DNA of 10,415 bases from JAKQHY01 sp034429475 (GTDB taxonomy: Bacteria > Chloroflexota > Anaerolineae > B4-G1 > SLSP01), in contig DAOUGD010000112.1 of the NCBI GenBank assembly GCA_034429475.1, positions 1-10,415 on the forward strand, written 5' to 3'. Of the stretch, positions 5,668 to 10,415 are shown piece after piece. The position numbers were made by a program, and so were the translations under genes. Within the stretch, counting starts at the first letter, position 1; each line of letters opens with the position of its first letter. The notes under the pieces were generated by a model, which saw only the letters and a program-made list of their open reading frames with translations, had not been told where the DNA came from and did no database searches.

Positions 5668-8064
5668 ATGAAAAAACTATTGCCCGTTTTTTTGCTGATT
5701 CCCCTCGCCCTTACACTACTGGCCTTAGCCGATGTAGTCTCGCGCCACCTCAGCGCGGCCTCTGGACGTGAGGCGCCTGCGGCCCCGTCTTTCTCGCCGG
5801 CGCCGGGCCTCTATCCACGCGGTGTGACCGTACAACTCGCGCCGAGCCAGTCGCGCGGGCAGATGCTCTTCAGCACGGACGGCAGCGCGCCCACCGCCAC
5901 CGTCGGCCTGACGGAGACCGCTCTCATCGGCGCGCGCTACACGCGCCCGCTGCGGCTCGACGCGGCCTTCCCCGGCGTGACGGTGCTGCGCGCCGTCGAA
6001 ACCGTCGGCGGCGCGGGCGGCCCCGTGGCGAGCGCGTCTTACGTCGTCGGCCTCGACTCCGGCCTGCCCATCGTCTCCCTCATCGCCGACCCCGCCGACC
6101 TGTGGGACGCGGAGCGCGGCCTGCTCACCCACCCGACGTTCCGCGGCCTGGAATGGGAGCGCCCCACCCACGTCACGCTGTTTGAGCCGACGGGGGGCGT
6201 CGTCGCGCAGAACGCCGGGCTGCGCGTCCACAACGAAGCCGCGGACGCCCCCAAGCCCTCGTTTCGGCTGTACTTCCGCTCCGAATATGGCGCGGCGCGG
6301 CTGGAATACACCCTGTTCCCCGGCCATCCTTCGCAGCCGGAACAAGCGCAAACCTACAAACGTCTGCTGCTCCAGGCCGGCGAGACCGCGCCGCGCTGGA
6401 CATTGCTGCGCGACCAGCTCGTCACGGAGGTTGCCAACGACCTGGGGCTGCCGGCGGCGCAGGGCCGCTTCGTGTGGCTCTTCGTCAACGGCGAATCGTG
6501 GGGCCTCTACCGCCTGACCGAGCGCATCACGCGCTTCTTCCTGGACGAGACCGAGGGCGCGCCGGACGCCGACGTGGTGCAGGAAGGCGCGGTCCGCGAG
6601 GGCACGGACGCGGATTGGGAAGCGCTGGTGGATTGGGCCGCCGGGAGCGATCTATCCGCCCCGGACGCCTTTGCCTTGGCGGAAGCAACCATTGCGCTGG
6701 ACAATTTCACGGATTTTGCCATCTTGCAGCAAGTCTTCGCTTTCCCGGCGGACGCGCTGTACGCTGTCCACCCGCCGGGCGAGCGTTGGTACTTCGTCTA
6801 CGGCGGCGGCGGGCGGGATGAAAGCGGCGGCGACTTCGCCATCCTGCTGACCGCGCTGCTGAAGAACCCCGCCTATCGCGCGCGCTTTCAGGCGCGGCTG
6901 GCCGATCTGCTGAACACCGCGCTGGCCCCGGAAGCGCTCACGGCCCGGCTCGCCGGTCTCACGGCAGCGCTGGACGCCGACTTCGATTACGAACGCGCGC
7001 GTTGGCCGGGCACGGCGACGCTCGCCGAGGAGCACGCCGCGCTGGAAGCGCAGATCGCCGCGCGCCCGGCGCAGTTGTGGGAAAATTTCACGACGCAGGG
7101 CGCGGCGGAAGTGCACTTCACCGTGACGCCGCCGGAAGGCGGGCGGGTGTACGTCAACGGGACGCCCTTGCCGGATGCGGATTGGAGCGGGCAATATCCT
7201 CTTGGCGCGGCGCTGGACGTGATCGCTGTGCCCGCGCCGGGTTACGCGCTCACGCCGGGGCCGGCGCAACGCTCTCTGGCCGTGAATGGGGACGTGGTTT
7301 ACGAAGCGCACTTCATCCCGGCGCAGATAGTCTCAATAGTGGATAGCGTCATCATCAACGAAGTCTGGATCAACGACAACGGCACGCGCTACGCCGGCGT
7401 CGCTTATCGTCCGATTGTGGGGGATTGGGTGGAATTGCTCGTCGGCTGCCCCGGCCCGGTGGATGTACGCGGCTGGCGGCTCACCGGCAACGCGACGAAG
7501 GCCGCCACGGGTGGAGGCTCAGTCATCTTCCCGCAACTTGATGTGCTATCCGCAGTGCCGGGCGGCACAGTGATTCTCCTTCTGACGACGCAGGATGACG
7601 CCAACGCGGAGCACTTCCCCGCCGACGATCTGGACGCGCGCGACGGGCGGCTCATCTTCTATGTGGGCAACGGGAATCTGGACGTGACGACCGATCCGGG
7701 CTTCGGGCTGCGCCTGCACGACGACGCGCTCGCGCTGCTGGCTCCCGGCCCTACGGCGGATTTCGGCGACGACGTGGGCGTGGACTTCGTGGCCGAGGGG
7801 CGCGAGGTCACGCCGCACACCTTCGGCATCCTCGCCGACGGCGTGACGTGGGACGCACCCTTCCGCGCGCTGGGCCGCGATGACGGCGCGACCTTCGTGG
7901 GGCGGGGGCGCAATGATGCGTTGCGCGATTGGGCCGAGGACCCGTCGGCGTGCCTTTCCGGCGACGCGCTGTGTGCGGACGCCGCCAACGTCGTCACGCC
8001 GGGCGCGCTCAACCCGGGGCAATGGGGGCTGCGACTACGATGTTACTTCACACCGAAACCATGA
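5668..8064 (+). CDS. Exported multidomain CotH-like protein with lamin-tail domain
   Basis: This 798-residue protein has a signal peptide or anchor (MKKLLPVFLLIPLALTLLAL). A chitobiase/beta-hexosaminidase C-terminal-type domain follows (about 41-110: FSPAPGLYPRGVTVQL, LFSTDGSAPT, VLRAVE). The CotH module (about 130-470) shows IVSLIADPADLWD, GLRVHN, SFRLYFRSEYG, KRLLLQAGE, LRDQLVTEVANDLGL and FVNGESWGLYRLTERI. A short beta domain resembling bacterial InlB-type repeats comes next (480-550: FTVTPPEGGRVYVNG), then a lamin-tail-like domain (560-785: IINEVWIND, DWVELL, GWRLTG, ending TPGALNPGQW). Where CotH proteins usually carry a PWDLD-like metal-binding motif, this one has WYFVYGGGGRDESGG (374-388), so it may be catalytically dead. 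The ATG at 5668 directly precedes the signal peptide; no Shine-Dalgarno is evident. Its role is probably at the cell surface; the substrate is unknown. Confidence 0.82.
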   Translation: MKKLLPVFLLIPLALTLLALADVVSRHLSAASGREAPAAPSFSPAPGLYPRGVTVQLAPSQSRGQMLFSTDGSAPTATVGLTETALIGARYTRPLRLDAAFPGVTVLRAVETVGGAGGPVASASYVVGLDSGLPIVSLIADPADLWDAERGLLTHPTFRGLEWERPTHVTLFEPTGGVVAQNAGLRVHNEAADAPKPSFRLYFRSEYGAARLEYTLFPGHPSQPEQAQTYKRLLLQAGETAPRWTLLRDQLVTEVANDLGLPAAQGRFVWLFVNGESWGLYRLTERITRFFLDETEGAPDADVVQEGAVREGTDADWEALVDWAAGSDLSAPDAFALAEATIALDNFTDFAILQQVFAFPADALYAVHPPGERWYFVYGGGGRDESGGDFAILLTALLKNPAYRARFQARLADLLNTALAPEALTARLAGLTAALDADFDYERARWPGTATLAEEHAALEAQIAARPAQLWENFTTQGAAEVHFTVTPPEGGRVYVNGTPLPDADWSGQYPLGAALDVIAVPAPGYALTPGPAQRSLAVNGDVVYEAHFIPAQIVSIVDSVIINEVWINDNGTRYAGVAYRPIVGDWVELLVGCPGPVDVRGWRLTGNATKAATGGGSVIFPQLDVLSAVPGGTVILLLTTQDDANAEHFPADDLDARDGRLIFYVGNGNLDVTTDPGFGLRLHDDALALLAPGPTADFGDDVGVDFVAEGREVTPHTFGILADGVTWDAPFRALGRDDGATFVGRGRNDALRDWAEDPSACLSGDALCADAANVVTPGALNPGQWGLRLRCYFTPKP

Positions 8065-8088
8065 CACCTTTACAGCGATCCTTTTTTA

Positions 8089-8165
8089 TCAGCAGATTTA
8101 GCAGATTAAGCAGATTTCAGAGCTGTCTATCGCATGGAATCTGCTAAATCCGCTTAATCTGCTGA
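8089..8165. repeat. Inverted repeat built of 9-bp tandem units
   Basis: The left arm (8089-8116) consists of AGCAGATTW nonamers in tandem. The right arm (8138-8165) is its inverse complement with three mismatches over 28 positions, separated by a 21-base loop. A T-run (8082-8087) precedes it. It lies between convergent genes, so the transcript from either side could form a long hairpin. It may be a dispersed REP/MITE-like intergenic element; no ORF or transposase is associated. Confidence 0.85.
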
Positions 8166-8169
8166 CAGA

Positions 8170-8211
8170 TCAACACAGCCCCGGAAGATTGACTTCTGGG
8201 GCTGTTGTTGA
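8170..8211. terminator. Bidirectional stem-loop terminator
   Basis: Left arm 8170-8187 and right arm 8193-8211 pair over about 18 bp, with core ACAGCCCC/GGGGCTGT, a GGAAG/CTTCT extension with one G-U pair, a single bulge and a five-base ATTGA loop. It lies between the end of the + strand CotH gene and the end of the - strand zinc-ribbon gene. Only a short, interrupted T-rich stretch follows on the + side, so its efficiency is uncertain, but a terminator is the simplest reading. Confidence 0.65.
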
Positions 8212-8226
8212 TTACCTAACGGTGTG

Positions 8227-8871
8227 TTACTCTTGCTTCGTGCCGCATTCCGGGCAGAACTTGGCCTTGTCAGCCAGCGCTGCGCCGCACTCAATGCAGA
8301 AACGTTTCTCCTCGACGCGCGCGCCGCACTCCGGGCAGAATTTGGCTCCCGGTTTGAGCGCCGCGCCGCACTTGGCGCAGGACGCGCGCTTGTCGTCGCC
8401 GCCCTCGACGTACTGATCCACCTTGTACTGGCGACCGCGCACCTTCTCCACCGCTTGCTCCGTGATGGTCTCGGCCTGTGCGGAAGCCACCTTCACCCCC
8501 ACGTCCGGTGCACAGTTGTGACACAAGCCACGTTCCTCATTCCAACAGCGCTCACGGCAAACCCAGGCGTTGCAGTTTGGGCATTGGACGAACAAGTGTC
8601 GTACTTCCTGCGCCGCCTCGCCGAACGCCTTGTCGTGTGTGCGCTCCCACGTGGCCGACTGAACACGATTGCTCAGATCGGCGGCCCGCCCGAAGATACC
8701 GCCCAACAAACTGCTGGCCGTATCGAGCGCCTGCGTCACCACCCCGGTGGCCGACGCCTGGAACTTGGAACGGTAGCCGTTCCCGCACCGCTCGCAGTGA
8801 AATTCCCACTGGAACCCCTGCCCGGTGCTCAAATCCGAATAGTTACGGGTAAATTCAATAAATTCTGGCAT
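8227..8871 (-). CDS. Cysteine-rich zinc-ribbon protein
   Basis: The 214-residue protein holds sixteen cysteines in eight pairs, enough for four zinc sites. They are CERC (26-29), CPNC (97-100), CRERC (105-109), CHNC (117-120), and two C-terminal ribbons, CAKCG...CPECG (165-182) and CIECG...CPECG (192-209). The last two are classic double-zinc-ribbon repeats of the CxxCG-x10-11-CPECG type. A Gly/Ala-rich helical stretch with hydrophobic runs (about 40-70, GVVTQALDTASSLLGGIFG) separates the first pair from the rest, and a charged helix (128-150) leads to the ribbons. There is no signal peptide, so it is likely cytosolic. Zinc ribbons of this kind bind nucleic acid or proteins; no enzyme motif is visible and the function is unknown. 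It follows brnA after 41 bases on the same strand and may be co-transcribed with it. AGAAG four bases before the ATG is a weak ribosome-binding site. Confidence 0.8.
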   Translation of the reverse strand: MPEFIEFTRNYSDLSTGQGFQWEFHCERCGNGYRSKFQASATGVVTQALDTASSLLGGIFGRAADLSNRVQSATWERTHDKAFGEAAQEVRHLFVQCPNCNAWVCRERCWNEERGLCHNCAPDVGVKVASAQAETITEQAVEKVRGRQYKVDQYVEGGDDKRASCAKCGAALKPGAKFCPECGARVEEKRFCIECGAALADKAKFCPECGTKQE

Positions 8872-8912
8872 AGAACTTCTTTTTCATACTCCTTTTTTTG
8901 AGCTTATTCATA

Positions 8913-9185
8913 CTACCTCGGCAATTGATGCGCCAATGCATAAATCCGCAAGGCCGCTGCCAGAGACTGTTGATAGCGATCGCCCTGCGCTTTGAACCAT
9001 TCCCAAATTTCGGGTTCTACTTCTACTGTGACCTGAACTTTGGGTTGCGGCATTCGCCACTGAGCCGTCGCAAAAAACGCTTCAGTCAAGGGCGGAATAT
9101 CTGAAGTATCAATCATTTCGTCCGTCAACGCATCAAGTTCTTCTAAATTCGTCGCGGTAGGCTCGTTCATATTGGTTTTGCTCAT
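8913..9185 (-). CDS. brnA: BrnA family antitoxin
   Basis: This 90-residue protein is recognisable as BrnA, the ribbon-helix-helix antitoxin that binds BrnT and represses the brnTA promoter. The N-terminal arm contains LDALTDEMIDTSDIPPLTEAFF, characteristic of the family, followed by the beta-strand and helices VQVTVEVEPEIWEWFKAQG and YQQSLAAALRIYALA (residues 50-85). The start at 9185 gives the family-typical MSK opening; GAAAGG lies nine to ten bases upstream. A second ATG at 9170 is possible. The first 53 bases overlap the 3' end of brnT in another frame, matching the usual toxin-first, overlapping brnTA arrangement. Composition is AT-richer than the left arm of the window. Confidence 0.9.
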   Translation of the reverse strand: MSKTNMNEPTATNLEELDALTDEMIDTSDIPPLTEAFFATAQWRMPQPKVQVTVEVEPEIWEWFKAQGDRYQQSLAAALRIYALAHQLPR

Positions 9186-9426
9186 TACTCGTTGCCTTTC
9201 TCAAAGAAATAACCCGGATCGTATCGGGGTGCGATTCAGTGAAGACAATCACCACTACCCGCAGGTTTAACAAACCAATCCCAATCCAACGATCTTCACC
9301 GTAATCCTCCCGATCGTCCAGCTTAACCAGCATGGGTTGGTCAAAGATCAGGTGCGCGTCAGTAAAATCAAGTTTGTGGTTTTGCCGATTAAGTTGATTT
9401 TTATGTGGGTCCCACTCATATTTTAT
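9133..9426 (-). CDS. brnT: BrnT family toxin with apparent ATA start codon
   Basis: This is a BrnT-type RNase toxin, a RelE-like-fold ribonuclease neutralised by BrnA. Full-length homology begins at 9426 with (I)KYEWDPHKNQLNRQNHKLDF, matching the conserved BrnT opening of the WDxxKxxxNxxKH type, and continues through DAHLIF, RWIGIG, VVVIVFTE and IRVISLRKAT to the end, 97 residues in all. The codon at the expected initiator position is ATA. An in-frame TGA lies five codons upstream, and the next in-frame ATG is 31 codons downstream (9333), which would remove about a third of the protein including its conserved N-terminus. AGGA sits nine bases before the ATA, where a Shine-Dalgarno would be. 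Either translation initiates at ATA at low efficiency or the toxin is disabled; brnA downstream looks intact. Confidence 0.75.
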   Translation of the reverse strand: MKYEWDPHKNQLNRQNHKLDFTDAHLIFDQPMLVKLDDREDYGEDRWIGIGLLNLRVVVIVFTESHPDTIRVISLRKATSNEQNQYERAYRDEFRRT

Positions 9427-9452
9427 GGGTCGTATTCCTGGTCAACGTCTGA

Positions 9453-9483
9453 CAGTAGTGCATCAAATGGAATGTCACTACTA
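9453..9483. promoter_or_regulatory. Inverted repeat upstream of brnTA, possible operator
   Basis: AGTAGTG-CAT (9454-9463) and ATG-TCACTACT (9472-9482) form an inverted repeat with one bulged base and an eight-base centre. It lies 28 bases upstream of the brnT start and six bases beyond the stop of the HisKA-like gene. BrnA antitoxins autoregulate through palindromic sites, so this is a reasonable BrnA operator. A weak terminator for the upstream gene is the alternative, but no T-run follows it on the - strand. Confidence 0.45.
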
Positions 9484-9488
9484 TCCGA

Positions 9489-9743
9489 TTAATCCTCATC
9501 AGGGTGAGATTTGTTTTGTCTTGCGTTCAAATAATCGGTGACTTGTCTTAGTTCTACTTGCAAATTTTTCGAGATATCGACGATCTCACCAGCATATTCC
9601 CCAACACAACCTGCGTCACGCTGAATTATAGTAGCGTAACCATAAATAGTCGCAATAGGCGCTCTAAAGTTATGAACAAGTTGTTTTAGTACTTCTTCGG
9701 GAGATACTGTGTATGAAATTGATAGTTCTTCTTTGTAAACCAC
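9489..9743 (-). CDS. Stand-alone histidine-kinase dimerization (HisKA)-like protein
   Basis: This 84-residue protein contains an H-box-like motif, LVHNFRAPIATIYGYATII (residues 22-40), comparable to the H-E-L-R-T-P-L motif of HisKA domains with His24 as candidate phospho-acceptor. A second helix (about 50-74, EIVDISKNLQVELRQVTDYL) would complete a two-helix dimerization hairpin. No ATP-binding domain (N, G1 or G2 boxes), sensor or receiver domain is present before the stop at 9489. The GTG start at 9743 is seven bases after the PPOX-like gene stop, with GAGG five bases upstream overlapping that stop, so the two are probably translationally coupled. It could be a phosphotransfer protein, a dimerization inhibitor or the remnant of a larger kinase. 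The assignment rests on motif recognition only. Confidence 0.55.
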   Translation of the reverse strand: MVYKEELSISYTVSPEEVLKQLVHNFRAPIATIYGYATIIQRDAGCVGEYAGEIVDISKNLQVELRQVTDYLNARQNKSHPDED

Positions 9744-9750
9744 AACAACC

Positions 9751-10260
9751 TCAAGGGATCAGCTCATCCTCAAACACAAACTTCGTCGGATCCTTCGCAA
9801 AACTAGTCCACGCCAGCGCCATAGACGGGGTGATGGCAAAAATCCCGTCCTCATCCCATTGCGTTGGCTCCGGTGCGTAGCCTATTGTCGCATATTTCGC
9901 TTTGTAGGCTTGTGACAACTTCACACCCAATTCCGGCGCGGGATGTTGCACCAACTCGACGACGCCCTCCACAATCACGACATCGTCGCCGCTTTCCAGA
10001 TGAAGAGAGACGTGAGCGTTCTCAGCAATGTTGCGGGCGTGGCGGGTCTTGACGCTGCCGTCAAAATAGAGCTTGTCATCCACCCACACACCCCACTTGG
10101 GGATGACGTGAGGCCGCCCGTCGGGACGCACCGAACAAAGCCAATAGTTTTTGGCATCCGTCAATCGCTGCACCACGTGCGCCCACGTCAATAAAGCGGT
10201 CGGATGTTCCACATAGCCCGGCGGAAAATACGGACGCAGCACTTGGGGTTCTCTCATCAT
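9751..10260 (-). CDS. PPOX-fold (pyridoxamine 5'-phosphate oxidase-like) flavin/F420 protein
   Basis: The 169-residue split-beta-barrel protein belongs to the pyridoxamine 5'-phosphate oxidase-like/FDOR group, whose members bind FMN, F420 or haem and mostly perform redox chemistry. Visible signatures are YWLCSVRPDGRPHVIPKWGVWVDD (39-62), LYFDGSVKTRHARNIAENAHVSLHL (64-88, the phosphate-contacting RHARN region) and VVIVEGVVELV (94-104). The C-terminal part (GIFAITPSMALAWTSF, DPTKFVFE) matches the short cytosolic members. The ATG at 10260 was chosen because AGGAGG lies four bases upstream and a consensus -10 lies just beyond it; the adjacent ATG at 10257 has even better spacing. The open frame extends to 10371 but crosses the promoter. 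The cofactor cannot be settled by eye; in Chloroflexota both flavin and F420 members occur. Confidence 0.85.
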   Translation of the reverse strand: MMREPQVLRPYFPPGYVEHPTALLTWAHVVQRLTDAKNYWLCSVRPDGRPHVIPKWGVWVDDKLYFDGSVKTRHARNIAENAHVSLHLESGDDVVIVEGVVELVQHPAPELGVKLSQAYKAKYATIGYAPEPTQWDEDGIFAITPSMALAWTSFAKDPTKFVFEDELIP

Positions 10261-10269
10261 CGCACCTCC
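10261..10269 (-). promoter_or_regulatory. Strong Shine-Dalgarno of the PPOX-like gene
   Basis: Read on the minus strand, AGGAGG is followed by TGCG and then two consecutive ATG codons (10260 and 10257), four and seven bases away. It fixes the start to this pair rather than the upstream ATG at 10371. Confidence 0.8.
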
Positions 10270-10287
10270 TGCTTTGCACCTGCTCCC

Positions 10288-10315
10288 ATTATAAATCCTT
10301 CTGTCAAATTGCGAA
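10288..10315 (-). promoter_or_regulatory. Sigma-70-type promoter of the minus-strand operon
   Basis: On the minus strand a perfect -10 TATAAT (10293-10288) is preceded at 16 bases by TTCGCA (10315-10310), matching four of six -35 bases. Transcription would begin near 10281, about 20 bases before the PPOX-like start codon. A palindrome overlaps the -35 element. Confidence 0.6.
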
Positions 10316-10319
10316 TTTG
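10305..10319. promoter_or_regulatory. Perfect palindrome over the -35 region, operator candidate
   Basis: CAAATT-GCG-AATTTG is an inverted repeat with six-base arms around three central bases. It covers the proposed -35 element of the minus-strand promoter, a position where repressor binding would block RNA polymerase. The binding protein is unknown; none of the genes in the window is an obvious match. Confidence 0.4.
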
Positions 10320-10399
10320 TAACGGCTCTGTCCGAGCAGTCCACCTTGTCCACTACACGATCTAGGCGCAAAAGAGAGTTTTGGGGATATTTTTCGTTG

Positions 10400-10415
10400 G
10401 CGGGCGTACGCCCGC
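10400..10415. repeat. 16-bp perfect palindrome at window edge
   Basis: GCGGGCGTACGCCCGC is fully self-complementary and ends exactly at the window boundary. It may be half of a longer inverted structure or terminator continuing outside. Between it and the promoter (10316-10399) I see no gene. Confidence 0.5.

Noticed and set aside
8224..8901. Plus-strand open frame of 225 codons opposite the zinc-ribbon gene
   Set aside because: The minus strand encodes regular CxxC ribbons; the plus frame is its complement and has no conserved features.
10261..10371. Extended N-terminus of the PPOX-like protein from 10371
   Set aside because: It would cross a consensus -10 and the Shine-Dalgarno, and the extra residues do not resemble the family.

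Overview
The window is GC-rich outside a few AT-richer islands. It looks like a chromosome fragment from a bacterium of the Chloroflexota (Anaerolineae-like). This rests on the mix of gene families and on the short 7-9 bp tandem arrays at gene junctions; no rRNA or other marker gene is present, so the placement is an inference.

Left arm, + strand (1-8064). A VTC-type polyphosphate polymerase whose 5' end is unclear is followed by a large exported CotH-like protein with a C-terminal beta-helix. Next is a putative lipoprotein resembling the extracytoplasmic tail of Chloroflexota GT39-type membrane glycosyltransferases. A second exported multidomain CotH-like protein closes the arm. VTC and CotH genes are recurrent bacterial neighbours, so this looks like one surface or polyphosphate-related locus. 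A two-gene UPF0175/PIN toxin-antitoxin cassette, AT-richer than its surroundings and with its own strong Shine-Dalgarno, sits between the third gene and the second CotH gene and looks inserted.

Convergence zone (8065-8226). It holds a 28-bp imperfect inverted repeat built from 9-mers and a strong GC-rich stem-loop that probably terminates transcription from both sides.

Right arm, - strand (10415 to 8227). In transcription order: a promoter with a perfect TATAAT and an overlapping palindrome; a PPOX-fold flavin/F420-type protein; a stand-alone 84-residue histidine-kinase dimerization-like protein; a BrnT/BrnA toxin-antitoxin pair whose toxin frame starts at ATA rather than ATG; and a cysteine-rich zinc-ribbon protein. 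No RNA genes, CRISPR arrays or transposases were seen.

The most unusual signals are: (i) a 17-unit heptanucleotide array that encodes the whole lipoprotein-like leader of the GT39-tail gene and in which gain or loss of one unit would shift the frame; (ii) the apparently mutated start codon of brnT, with Shine-Dalgarno and protein otherwise intact; (iii) the orphan HisKA-like protein; and (iv) the CotH-like protein lacking the expected C-lobe acidic motif.
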